A model generated the notes under the pieces. That model was not told where the DNA came from. It saw only the letters and a list, made by a program, of their open reading frames with translations, and searched no databases. DNA of 64,000 bases from contig NZ_JADDIV010000003.1 of the NCBI RefSeq assembly GCF_015070875.1, forward strand, positions 62,001 to 126,000, in the 5' to 3' direction. Shown in pieces: positions 1 to 8,700 of the stretch. The DNA is from Ramlibacter pallidus (GTDB lineage: Bacteria > Pseudomonadota > Gammaproteobacteria > Burkholderiales > Burkholderiaceae_C). Both the position numbers and the translations under genes were made by a program. Position 1 is the stretch's first letter. The number at the start of each line of letters is the position of its first letter.

Positions 1-179
1 GCCAGCATCTTGATGGCTTCGCGCAGCGGGGTGCGGGACACGTGGAGCAGCTCGGACAGTTCGCGCTCGTTGAGCTTGGCGCCGGGCGCGATGCGCCCTT
101 CCACCAGCATCTGGCGCAGCCGCTGCGCCACCTGCTCGTGCAGCGCCGCGCGGGGAATGGAGATCACTTCGGCCGTCAT
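1..179 (-). CDS. GntR-family (FadR-like) transcriptional regulator, N-terminal part, cut by window edge
   Basis: The reverse strand encodes a start Met followed by a winged helix-turn-helix of the GntR type. Visible hallmarks are the LHEQVAQRLRQMLVEG helix, the turn APGAKLNERELSELL, and the recognition segment VSRTPLREAIKML, all in the first 59 residues. The ligand-binding domain lies outside the window, so the subfamily cannot be proved. The short spacing and P-G-x-x-L-N-E motif fit the FadR/FCD branch. It is divergent from the aminotransferase operon, with two matching palindromic sites in the gap, so it is probably that operon's own repressor. Confidence 0.85.
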   Translation of the reverse strand, partial: MTAEVISIPRAALHEQVAQRLRQMLVEGRIAPGAKLNERELSELLHVSRTPLREAIKML

Positions 180-185
180 GCCGCC

Positions 186-200
186 ATTTTGTATGCAGAT
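186..200. promoter_or_regulatory. Putative GntR operator, site 1
   Basis: ATTTTGTATGCAGAT lies 7 bases upstream of the GntR start codon. Its left ten bases are identical to site 2 at 251-267. The core TTTGTATGCA resembles the TTGTATACAA type of site bound by FadR-branch GntR proteins. Its position would let the regulator control itself. The regulator-site pairing is inference from position and symmetry. Confidence 0.55.
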
Positions 201-250
201 TTGCTGCGGCGCAAACCCTCGCAGCAGAGTAGTCAGGCATTGACAGCTGG

Positions 251-267
251 ATTTTGTATGCAAAAAT
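251..267. promoter_or_regulatory. Putative GntR operator, site 2
   Basis: TTTTGTATGCAAAA (252-265) has arms TTTTG and CAAAA that are exact reverse complements around TATG. It begins about 50 bases upstream of the aminotransferase start, where a repressor would cover promoter elements. It repeats the sequence of site 1, which argues for a shared binding protein. Confidence 0.6.
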
Positions 268-302
268 CGGCCGCACTTCCCATCCGAACCGCCTGAGGAC
301 CC

Positions 303-1532
303 ATGGTCACGCTCGATTTCCACCCCACCGGCCGCCACTTCCTGCAGATCCCCGGCCCGTCGCCCGTGCCGGACCGCATCCTGCGGGCCATGAGCCTGCC
401 CACCATCGACCACCGAGGGCCGGAGTTCGGCGCCCTCGGCAAGCGCGTGCTCCAGGGCATCGGCCAGGTGTTCCAGACGAAGCAGCCGGTCGTGATCTAT
501 CCCGCGTCCGGCACCGGTGCCTGGGAAGCGGCCCTCGCCAACGTCATGAGCCCAGGCGACCACGTCCTGATGTACGAGACCGGCCATTTCGCCACGCTGT
601 GGCAGAAGATGGCCACGCGCCTGGGACTGAAGACCGAGTTCCTCGGGCTGCCCGGCGTGGAGGGCTGGCGCCGCGGGGTGCAGGCGCACCTGATCGAGGA
701 GCGCCTCAAGGCCGATGTCGGCCACGCCATCAAGGCCGTCTGCGTGGTCCACAACGAGACGTCCACCGGCGCCACAAGCAACATCCTTGCGGTGCGCCGC
801 GCGATCGATGCCGCGAAGCACCCGGCGCTGCTGCTGGTCGATTCGATCTCGGGCCTCGCGTCCGCGGAGTACAAGCACGACGAATGGGGCGTCGACGTCA
901 CCGTCAGCGGCTCGCAGAAGGGCCTGATGCTGCCGCCGGGCATCAGCTTCAACGCCCTGTCCGCCCGCGCACTGGAAGCGAGCAGGTCCGCGAAGCTGCC
1001 CAAGTCCTTCTGGGCCTGGGACGAGATCGTGGAGATGAACAAGTCCGGCTACTGGCCGTACACGCCCAACACCAACCTGCTGTACGGGCTGGCGGAAGCC
1101 TGCGACATGCTGCTGGACCCGCACTTCGGCGGGCTGCAGGGCGTGTTCGCGCGCCACCGCCGCTGGGCCGAGGGGGTGCGCAGCGCGGTGAAGGCGTGGG
1201 GGCTGGAGATCCAGTGCACCGAGACCCAGAGCCAGTCGCCCGTGCTGACCGGCGTCGTCATGCCCGAAGGCGTGGACGCCGACGCCGTGCGCAAGCTGAT
1301 CTACGAGCGCTTCGACCTGTCGCTGGGCACGGGCCTGGGCAAGGTGAAGGGCCGCATGTTCCGCATCGGCCACCTCGGCGACTGCAACGACCTCACCCTG
1401 ATGGCCGCGCTCTCGGGCTGCGAGATGGGGCTGAAGCTCTCGGGCGTCAAGCTCGCCGGCTCCGGCGTCGCCGCCGCGATGGATTATTTCGCCGGCCACC
1501 CGGCGCCGGTCGCCCTGCAGCAGGCGGCCTGA
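303..1532 (+). CDS. PLP-dependent alanine/serine-glyoxylate aminotransferase family protein
   Basis: This 409-aa protein is a class V aminotransferase. It starts with the family's GPSPVPDRILRAM segment (residues 18-30). It has the PASGTGAWE cofactor-binding loop near residue 67, Asp180 in LLLVDSISG (PLP ring contact) and Lys206 in SGSQKGLM (Schiff base). It should move an amino group to glyoxylate or a related 2-oxo acid from serine, alanine or aspartate; the donor cannot be read from sequence. GAGGA lies just upstream of the ATG. It is the first gene of a probable three-gene operon with a TctC protein and a crotonase homologue, opposite a GntR regulator. A link to the glyoxylate/oxalate chemistry further along is possible but unproven. 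Confidence 0.88.
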   Translation: MVTLDFHPTGRHFLQIPGPSPVPDRILRAMSLPTIDHRGPEFGALGKRVLQGIGQVFQTKQPVVIYPASGTGAWEAALANVMSPGDHVLMYETGHFATLWQKMATRLGLKTEFLGLPGVEGWRRGVQAHLIEERLKADVGHAIKAVCVVHNETSTGATSNILAVRRAIDAAKHPALLLVDSISGLASAEYKHDEWGVDVTVSGSQKGLMLPPGISFNALSARALEASRSAKLPKSFWAWDEIVEMNKSGYWPYTPNTNLLYGLAEACDMLLDPHFGGLQGVFARHRRWAEGVRSAVKAWGLEIQCTETQSQSPVLTGVVMPEGVDADAVRKLIYERFDLSLGTGLGKVKGRMFRIGHLGDCNDLTLMAALSGCEMGLKLSGVKLAGSGVAAAMDYFAGHPAPVALQQAA

Positions 1533-1561
1533 CCGATCACCAACGACGACAGGAGACAAGC

Positions 1562-2527
1562 ATGCAACGCAGAACCTTCATGACCGGCGTGGCCGCGTCC
1601 ATCGCGCTGCCCATGGCCGGCGCGCAGAACCTGCCCACCGGGCCGGTCCGCATCATCGTGGGCTTCGCGCCCGGCGGCGGCACCGACATCCTGGCGCGGG
1701 TGATCGGGCAGAAGCTCGGCGACATGTGGAAGACGCAGGTGATCGTGGAGAACAAGGCGGGCGCGTCGGGCACGATCGCCTCCGACTACGTGGCCAAGCA
1801 GGCCGGCGACGGCACGGTGCTGCACATGGCGCACATCAACAGCCACGCGCTCATGCCCAACCTGCAGAAGCTGGGGTACGACGCCGAGAAGGACTTCCAG
1901 CCGATCGCGCTGGTGGGCGTCACGCCCAACCTGCTGATCTGCGGCCAGATGCAGCCGGCCAAGACGGTGAAGGACCTGGTGGCGCTGTGCAAGGCGCAGC
2001 CCGGCAAGGTCAGCTTCGGCTCGGCCGGGCCCGGCAGCGCGCAGCACCTCGCGCTGGAGATGTTCATGCTGCAGGCCGGGGTGAAGGCGATCCACGTGCC
2101 GTACAAGGGCTCCGGCCCGATGCTCACCGACCTGATCGGCGGGCAGGTGCAGTACAGCTTCGACACGATGACGGCCGCCACGCCGCACGTGAAGAACGGC
2201 AAGGCCGTCGCCATCGCGCAGACGCGCCAGAAGCGGGCGGCCGGCCACCCGAACGTGCCGACGATGTCCGAGTCCGGCTTCCCCGGCTTCGAAGCCACCA
2301 CCTGGTACGGGCTGGTCGGCCCGGGCAAGATGCCGGCGGCCATGGCCAGGCGCATGAACGAGGACGTGAACAAGGCGCTGCAGATGCCCGACGTGATGGA
2401 GAAGCTCGAAGCCTCGGGCGCCGAGGACGGCGGCGGCTCGGTCGAGAAGTTCGCGCAGTTCATGGCCGTCGAACAAGGCAAGTGGGCCAAGGTGATCAAG
2501 GAAGCCAACGTGAAGGTCGACAGCTGA
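1562..2527 (+). CDS. TctC/Bug-family periplasmic solute-binding protein (orphan)
   Basis: This 321-aa protein has the standard Bug layout. The N-terminus MQRRTFMTGVAASIALPMAGAQ looks like a twin-arginine signal. It is followed by PVRIIVGFAPGGGTDILAR, the first ligand-binding loop, and later VPYKGSGPMLTDLIGGQV and PNVPTMSESGFPGFE, which are typical of the family. AGGAGA sits 6 bases before the start. It probably captures an organic acid in the periplasm. No TctA/TctB permease is adjacent, so it either borrows a distant permease or acts in sensing, as many Bug proteins do. It overlaps the next gene by one base (TGATG), which supports co-translation. Confidence 0.9.
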   Translation: MQRRTFMTGVAASIALPMAGAQNLPTGPVRIIVGFAPGGGTDILARVIGQKLGDMWKTQVIVENKAGASGTIASDYVAKQAGDGTVLHMAHINSHALMPNLQKLGYDAEKDFQPIALVGVTPNLLICGQMQPAKTVKDLVALCKAQPGKVSFGSAGPGSAQHLALEMFMLQAGVKAIHVPYKGSGPMLTDLIGGQVQYSFDTMTAATPHVKNGKAVAIAQTRQKRAAGHPNVPTMSESGFPGFEATTWYGLVGPGKMPAAMARRMNEDVNKALQMPDVMEKLEASGAEDGGGSVEKFAQFMAVEQGKWAKVIKEANVKVDS

Positions 2528-3312
2528 TGGCGGACGCTCCCGGCCAGGGCGCGGTGCACCTGGCGCTCGAGAACGGCATCGCGTCGGTCACCTTCGACCG
2601 GCCCGAGGCCCGCAACGCGCTCACCTGGCCGATGTACGAGCGGCTGCGCGAGGTCTGCGAGCAGCTGCGGGACGATGCTTCGGTGCGCGCCGTGCGCTTC
2701 CAGGGCACGGGGGCCGAGGCCTTCGTGGCCGGCACCGACATCGCGCAGTTCCAGGACTTCACGGGCGAGGACGGCGTGCAGTACGAGCGCCGCATCGACG
2801 CGACCATCGGGCTGATCGCCTCGCTGCCGATGCCCACGGTCGCGGCGGTGCAGGGCTGGTGCATCGGCGGCGGCCTGGCGATCGCGAGCGCCTGCGACTT
2901 CCGCATCGCGACGCCGCAGGCGAAGTTCGGCGTGCCGATCGCGCGCACGCTGGGCAACTGCCTGTCGGCCGGCAACGTGGCGGGGCTGGTCGCCGCGTTC
3001 GGTCGGCCGCGCGTGCAGCGGCTGTTGCTGCTGGCCGACCTGATCGACGTCGACGAGGCCCACGCCTGCGGCTACGTGCTGGAGATCGTTCCCAACGGCA
3101 ACATCGACGCCGCGGCCCGGAAGCTGTGTGGCCGGCTGGCCGTGCTGGCGCCGGTGACGCAGCAGGTCAGCAAGGAAACGCTGCAGCGCCTGCTGAAGCA
3201 TTCGCTGCCCGACACGGAGGACCTGATCCGCCGCACCTACGGCAGCGAGGACTTCCGCGAAGGCGTGCAGGCGTTCCTGGCGAAGCGTCCGCCGGCCTGG
3301 AAGGGGCGCTGA
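2527..3312 (+). CDS. Crotonase-fold (enoyl-CoA hydratase/isomerase family) protein lacking both hydratase glutamates
   Basis: This 261-aa protein carries the crotonase signature: FDRPEARNALT near residue 23, the oxyanion-hole segment VAGTDIAQF near 67, and GWCIGGGLAIASACDFRIAT at 110-129. In classical enoyl-CoA hydratase two glutamates act on water (GGGCELA and FGQPE). Here the matching positions are Ala118 and Ile138, so ordinary hydration is unlikely. The superfamily also holds isomerases, decarboxylases and thioesterases. Its start overlaps the stop of the TctC gene by one base. It probably processes the CoA ester of whatever acid the operon handles; the substrate is unknown. Confidence 0.85.
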   Translation: MADAPGQGAVHLALENGIASVTFDRPEARNALTWPMYERLREVCEQLRDDASVRAVRFQGTGAEAFVAGTDIAQFQDFTGEDGVQYERRIDATIGLIASLPMPTVAAVQGWCIGGGLAIASACDFRIATPQAKFGVPIARTLGNCLSAGNVAGLVAAFGRPRVQRLLLLADLIDVDEAHACGYVLEIVPNGNIDAAARKLCGRLAVLAPVTQQVSKETLQRLLKHSLPDTEDLIRRTYGSEDFREGVQAFLAKRPPAWKGR

Positions 3313-3398
3313 GGCCGGGCGGTCCGGCGCTGGGCTGCCGTCCTACGCCGGCGCGGCTTCGGAGTGCCTACGATGGCCTGAACCACCGGAGTGTGCAC

Positions 3399-3752
3399 AT
3401 GGCCGCCAAGCAGCAACCTGGACTGGGCCGGGACGCCCCCGCGCGTCCCGGCGATCCCATCGACCTGGACGAATCCGTCGCCGGCGAGGAAGACCCCGGC
3501 GCGTCCATCGACCTCGCGAACGTGCGCGCCCGCGGGACGGAAGGCCGCTCCGACCAGCCCGCCGGGCAGCCGCCCCGCCAGCCGACCGGTGCGCAGGCGC
3601 CGATCGCGCCCGGGGACGAAGCCCCCGCCGGCACGCCCAGCACGGGCGAGAACGTCTGCCCGGAGTGCGGCGGCTCGGGCCGCCTGGGCGCGTCGAAATG
3701 CCCGAACTGCGAAGGCACGGGCATCGTCATCGTCGGCATCGGCGGCGCCTGA
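3399..3752 (+). CDS. Small protein with DnaJ-type CxxCxGxG zinc-ribbon motif
   Basis: This 117-aa protein has a disordered, Pro/Gly/Asp-rich first 85 residues. Its C-terminal knuckle has CPECGGSG followed by CPNCEGTG, the repeat seen in the zinc domain of DnaJ. It has no J domain and no signal peptide. The four cysteines would bind one zinc. Function is unknown. It stands alone between the crotonase gene and an alpha/beta hydrolase. The compositional bias is normal for disordered proteins in GC-rich genomes. Confidence 0.7.
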   Translation: MAAKQQPGLGRDAPARPGDPIDLDESVAGEEDPGASIDLANVRARGTEGRSDQPAGQPPRQPTGAQAPIAPGDEAPAGTPSTGENVCPECGGSGRLGASKCPNCEGTGIVIVGIGGA

Positions 3753-3765
3753 CGCCTCGCACCGC

Positions 3766-4563
3766 ATGCAGGACGACGGCGGCGGCCCCATCGGCGTCCT
3801 GCCGCCCATCCAGGCGCTGCAGACGCGCAGCGGCCGCCTCAGCTTCACGGTGTCCGGCACCGGCACGCCCTCCATCGTGCTGTTCAGCGGCGCGGGCGTG
3901 AGCCTGCAGGGCTGGCAATCGCTCTATCCGGTCATCGAGCAGCTCGGCACCGTGTTCGCCTGGAACCGCTTCGGCATGCAGGGCAGCGATGCGCCGGGCG
4001 ATCGGCAGTCCGGCACGGTGGTGATCGCTTCGCTGCGCGAGCTGCTCGGCTACGCCGGGGTGGAACCGCCGTACGTGCTGGTGGCGCATTCGCTCGGCGG
4101 CCTGTTCGCCAACCTGTTCGCGCGCCTGCACCCGGGCGAGGTTGCCGGCGTGCTGCTGCTGGAAGCGACGCACCCGGACGACCCGGAGGCCCTGCAGAAG
4201 AACGCCGAGCACATGGTGAAGGCGCTCGGCAAGCTGCTGGAGTTGCCGGAGCTGTTCTTCCGCGCCAACGTGGAAAGCGAACTGGCCGCGGCGGAAGAGA
4301 TCGCGCGCGAGATCGCGGCGGCCGGCCCTTTCCCGCCGGTGCCGCTGCGCGTCGTGACGGGCGGCCTCACGCCGCGGGCGGCACAGGTGTCGCCCGCCGT
4401 GGCAGGCGCCAAGCGTGCACACCAGGACGAGCTCGCGCGCCTGTCCCCCTTGGGAGAACAGGTCATCGCGCAGCAGAGCGGGCACTTCCCGCAGATGTCG
4501 GAGCCCGCGCTCGTGTTGCAGGTGTTGCGGGACTTGCTGGAGCAGGCGCGGGCGCCGGCCTGA
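3766..4563 (+). CDS. Alpha/beta hydrolase
   Basis: This 265-aa soluble protein has the hydrolase-fold elements: the oxyanion strand IVLFSGAGVSLQGW near residue 43, the nucleophile elbow VAHSLGGL near 108 (Ser), an acidic residue in LLLEATHPDDPEA, and the catalytic His in QQSGHFPQMSEP near the C-terminus. The spacing fits the esterase/haloperoxidase group. The substrate is not predictable. The start ATG lies 13 bases after the zinc-ribbon gene. It ends one base before the convergent GNAT gene. Confidence 0.82.
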   Translation: MQDDGGGPIGVLPPIQALQTRSGRLSFTVSGTGTPSIVLFSGAGVSLQGWQSLYPVIEQLGTVFAWNRFGMQGSDAPGDRQSGTVVIASLRELLGYAGVEPPYVLVAHSLGGLFANLFARLHPGEVAGVLLLEATHPDDPEALQKNAEHMVKALGKLLELPELFFRANVESELAAAEEIAREIAAAGPFPPVPLRVVTGGLTPRAAQVSPAVAGAKRAHQDELARLSPLGEQVIAQQSGHFPQMSEPALVLQVLRDLLEQARAPA

Positions 4564-4564
4564 T

Positions 4565-5032
4565 TCATTCCGGCGCGCGCAGCCACTTCTCCAGCCGCAC
4601 GCCGTCGAGCAAGCCGCTGTACATCTCGGGCGCCAGTGCGCGCTCGTGGTAGCCGTGCTCGTTGTAGAAGCTGCGCGCGGCCGCGTTGTCGCGGCGCGCC
4701 TCGACCCGGATGCGTTTCGCGCCGGCCGCGCGCGCAACGTCCTCCAGCCACGCCAGCACCGCGCTGCCCAGTCCGCGCCGGCGATGCGCCGCCTGCACCG
4801 CGAAGAGCAGCAGGTGCGCGTCGTCTTCCAGGTACGACATGATCCCGAAGGCCGCGATCGCTTCCGGCGGGCCGACGACCACCACGTTCGTGTCCGGGCT
4901 GGCGATGGCGCGCGCCACGCGGGGCGCCTGCCAGGTCCAGGGCAGTCCGTGTTCGATGGCGTCGCGGGAGAGCGCGGCGATCCCCGGCGCGTCCCCGGGC
5001 GTCGCCAGGCGGATCGCGGCGCCGGCGATCAT
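4565..5032 (-). CDS. GNAT-family N-acetyltransferase
   Basis: This 155-aa protein has the acetyl-CoA pyrophosphate-binding motif RRRGLGSAVLAWLE (about residues 84-97), preceded by the beta strand LLLFAVQAAH. It is followed by AKRIRVEARRDNAAARSFYNEHGY, the usual motif B. The start was chosen because its ATGA overlaps the stop of the upstream Crp-type regulator by four bases, which indicates translational coupling. The acceptor is unknown. Some GNAT enzymes act downstream of cyclic-nucleotide signals, which would fit the neighbouring regulator and cyclase, but that is speculation. Confidence 0.85.
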   Translation of the reverse strand: MIAGAAIRLATPGDAPGIAALSRDAIEHGLPWTWQAPRVARAIASPDTNVVVVGPPEAIAAFGIMSYLEDDAHLLLFAVQAAHRRRGLGSAVLAWLEDVARAAGAKRIRVEARRDNAAARSFYNEHGYHERALAPEMYSGLLDGVRLEKWLRAPE

Positions 5033-5646
5033 CGCAGCAGCGTGATCTGGCGGCGGTCCATTGCGATGCGCCCTTCCGCCTGCAGTTCCTTGAACACGCG
5101 GCTGACCATGTCGCGCGAGGCGCCGACGCGGCTGGCGATCTCGGTCTGCGACAGGCGCTCGCCGACGATGCGCACGCCGCCGCGTTCCACGGCCAGGCCC
5201 TCCAGCAGCGTGTGCACGCGCTCGCGCACGCCCTGCAGCGCCAGCCCCTTGATCTTGGAGGTGGCGATGCGGTTGCGGCGGATCAGCGTGGTGATCAGGC
5301 GCATGGCGAAGTCCGGGTCGCCGGCGATGGCCTGCCGCAGCGCGTCGCGCGAGACCACCGCGCAGGTCACGCGGTCCAGCGTCATCACCGACGCCGAGCG
5401 CGGACCGCCATCCAGCGCCATGTCGCCGATGCATTCGCCCGGGCCGCAGATGTTCAGGACGATCTCCGCGCCGTCCGCGTCGGAGGCGAACACCTTGACG
5501 CGGCCCGCCAGCAGGACGAAGGCGCTGTCCGCCGCATCGCCTTCGTTGATGAAGACGGTGTTCGCGGGCATGCGGTGCAGCCAGCCGAGGCTGGCCAGCA
5601 GGCGCATGCCGGGGTCCTTGACGAGGGCGAGGTCGGCGTCGGTCAT
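5029..5646 (-). CDS. Crp/Fnr-family transcriptional regulator
   Basis: This 205-aa protein has a cyclic-nucleotide-binding-type beta-roll (residues 20-120, with GDAADSAFVLLAGRVKVF and GPGECIGDMALDGGPRSASV) and a C-terminal helix-turn-helix (LSQTEIASRVGASRDMVSRVFKELQ). The segment resembling the cAMP-binding loop G-E-x-x-G-D-x-x-x-x-x-x-R-S-A is largely kept. It lacks the N-terminal cysteines of FNR, so it should not hold an iron-sulfur cluster. It is divergent from a gene for a predicted nucleotide cyclase, which suggests a local cyclic-nucleotide circuit. The 153-base shared intergenic region shows no clear operator. Confidence 0.88.
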   Translation of the reverse strand: MTDADLALVKDPGMRLLASLGWLHRMPANTVFINEGDAADSAFVLLAGRVKVFASDADGAEIVLNICGPGECIGDMALDGGPRSASVMTLDRVTCAVVSRDALRQAIAGDPDFAMRLITTLIRRNRIATSKIKGLALQGVRERVHTLLEGLAVERGGVRIVGERLSQTEIASRVGASRDMVSRVFKELQAEGRIAMDRRQITLLR

Positions 5647-5799
5647 GGGAAGTCCTGCGGGGAGGAGTCTATGCCCAGTCGCGACGGTTTCGCTGGCGTG
5701 CCGCGGGGTGGCTGCGGTATCGTTGCGGAAAGGGAGCAGGGGAGGCGTCGCGGGGACGGCCGGCCCGCGCCCGCAACCAACCGAACGGACTCCGACCCC

Positions 5800-8700
5800 A
5801 TGCGCTGCGCCCGGTGCGACCAGGACAACCCCGAGGGCGCGCGCTTTTGCAACCAGTGCGGGGCACCTTTGGCCGCCGCGCCGGGCCCGGAGCTGCGGCG
5901 CCTGACGGTCCTGTTCTGCGACCTGGTCGGCTCGGTGCAGCTGGCCAACCGCCTCGACCCGGAGGAATGGCACGCCCTGCTGGCCGCGTACCAGGAGGCT
6001 GCCGGGCAGGCCATCCGGCGCCACCAGGGCCACGTCGCCCAGCACCTCGGCGACGGGCTCGTCGCCTATTTCGGTTATCCCGTCGCCCACGAGGACGACG
6101 CGCTGCGCGCGGTGCGTGCGGCCCTGGACCTGGTGCGCGAGGCCGGCACGGTCGCCGTACCGCACTCGGGCGAACGCCTCTCGGTGCGCGTGGGCGTGCA
6201 CACCGGCGCCGCCGTGATGGGCCCGGTGGGCAGCGGCGGCGACGTGCTGGCCCTGGGCGACACGCCGCACATCGCCGCGCGGCTGCAGGCCGTCGCGCCG
6301 CCCGGGGCGGTTGCGCTGAGCCCGGCCGCGCGCACGCTCGTCGAGCACCGGGTGCGCTGGGCGGACCTGGGCGAACACGCGCTCAAGGGCCTGCCCGGCG
6401 CGATGCGGGTCCACCAGGCGGTGGCGCTGCGCACCGAGGGCGAGGAGGGCGCCGAGCCCGGCCGCTCGCCCTTCGTCGGCAGGGCGCGCGAACTCGGGCA
6501 GCTCGTCGACGCCTGGGACGCGTCGCAGGCGGGCGGTGCTGGCGTTCTGCTGTTGGGCGAGCCGGGCATCGGCAAGTCGCGGCTGGCGCGCGAACTGCGC
6601 GCGCAAGTGCGCGCCGACGGCGGTGATTCCTTCACCATGCGCTGCTCGCCGCACACCGCGAATACGCCCTTCGCGCCGCTCGCGCAATTCCTGCGGCAGG
6701 CCATGGCGCAGGCCGGCGCGCCCGACGGCAGTGCCGACGCCCTGTCCGGCGTCCTGGCCGCCGTCGGCGTGCGGGACGAGCGCGTGGTCGCGCCCTTGCG
6801 CGCGCTGCTCGGCCTCGGCCGTCCCGGCGACGCGGAGGCTGCGCTCAGCGCACAGGCGCTGCGCGAGCGCACCTTCGCCGCGGCGACGGCCGTCCTCGCC
6901 ACGATGTCGGCGCGCCGCCGGACGCTTTCCATCGTGGAGGACCTGCACTGGGCCGATCCCAGCACGCTGGAGTGGCTGGGGCGCGTGCTCGGGGCCGGCG
7001 CGCCGCCCGGGCTCATGCTGCTGCTGCTGGCGCGCACCGAGTTCACGCCGCCCTGGCGCGAAGATCCGCGCTGGCAGCGCCTGCTGCTGGAACCGTGCGA
7101 TGCGCGCGACGCGGCGGCGATCGTGACCGCGCTCGACGACGGCCACCTGCTCGGCGCCGAGGCGATCGCCCGGATCGTCGAGCGGGCCGAAGGCAATCCG
7201 CTGTTCGCCGAGGAGTTCACGCGGGCCGCCCTGGAAGACCGCACGGACGTCATCCCGCTCACGCTGCAGGAACAGACGACCGCGCGGCTGGACCGGCTGG
7301 GGCCGGCGCGCCAGGTGCTGCAGCACGCGGCCGTGATCGGGCGCCAGTTCTCGCGCCCGCAGCTGTGCGCCGCCAGCGGCCTGGCGCCGGAGCTGGTCGA
7401 GGAAGGATTGCGGCGCGGCGTGGCGGCGCGCATGCTCCGCCCGCTGGGCGACGACGGCGACAGCTTCGCCTTCCGCCACGCGCTGCTGCGGGACGCCGCT
7501 TACGGTTCGCTGCTGCGCAGCAGCCGGCAGGCCGGGCACGCCCGGGTGGCGCAGGCCCTGGTCGCCGCCGACCCGGACATCGCGCGGCGCCAGCCGGAGC
7601 TGCTGGCCCACCACTACACCGAAGCCGGCGACGGCCCGAACGCGGTGACGCAATGGCTCGCGGCCGGGCGGCTGGCGTTGTCCCGCTCCGCCTGCGTGGA
7701 AGCCGCCGCGCATGCGCGCACGGCGCTGCGCATGATCGGCGACGCCGGCAGCGATCCGGCCGCCCTCGCGCTCGAGCTGGAGCTTCGCCTCGTGCTGGCG
7801 CCCGCGCTGATGGCCGTGCGCGGCGTGCTGGACCCGGAGGTGGAGCGCACGTACGCCCGGGCCCGGCACCTGTGCGAGCGCCTGGGCAACGGGCCCAAGC
7901 TGCTGGTACCGCTCTGGGGGCTGTGGGCGTATGAACTGATGCGCGGCGAGATCCCGAATGCGCTGGAGGCCGCCGCGCAGCTGCGGGCCCTGGCGCAGGC
8001 CGGCTCCCCGCCGGTGGCCACCCTGGTGGCCGCCGCGACGACGGGCATGACCCTGTTCTACCAGGGTGACCTGCGCGGCGCGCGCGAGGCCTGCGCCGCC
8101 GGCCTCGGACCGGCAGCGCCGTCGCCGTCGGCCGCCCGCAGCGCGCGCGGCCTGCACGATCCCGGTGTCATGTGCCGCGCCTTCCACTCGCTCGCCTGCT
8201 GGCTGCTGGGCGACGCGGAGGCGGCCGCCGCGGGCACCGCGCTGCTGCGCGAGAGCATCCCGCGGCTGCCCCCCTTCGATGCCGCCTACGCCTGGTGTTC
8301 CGAAGCCGTGCTGCACACGCTGGCCGGCGATGCGCAGGCGGCCGCCGAGGCGTCGGCGCGCGCCATCGCCATCGGCCGCGAGCAGGCCTTCCCGGCCTGG
8401 CAGATGATGGGCACCATGATGCAGGGCTGGAGCCGCGCGAAGCAGGGCGAGGCGGCGCGGGCGCTGCCGACGATGCAGCGGGCGCTGGAGGCCTGGTACG
8501 CCAGCGGCGCGCGCAACCTGCGCCCCTTCTTCCACGCGCTGCTGGCGGATGCGTGGCTGGCGCAGGGCGACGCGCAGCAGGCGCTGCGCAGTGCCGACGA
8601 CGGCCTGGCGGAGGCTTCGTCGGGCGAGCATTGCTGGGACCCGGAGCTGCACCGGCTGCGGGCGGAGGCATGGGCGGCGCTGGGCGAGCATGCGCCGGCG

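Noticed and set aside
4632..5905. Plus-strand frames opposite the GNAT and Crp-type genes
   Set aside because: They overlap two well-supported minus-strand genes and show only Arg/Ser/Pro-rich sequence.
5647..8691. Long minus-strand frame joined in phase to the Crp-type regulator
   Set aside because: Only the first 205 residues from 5646 match a regulator. The rest is antisense to the cyclase/ATPase gene and lacks domains.
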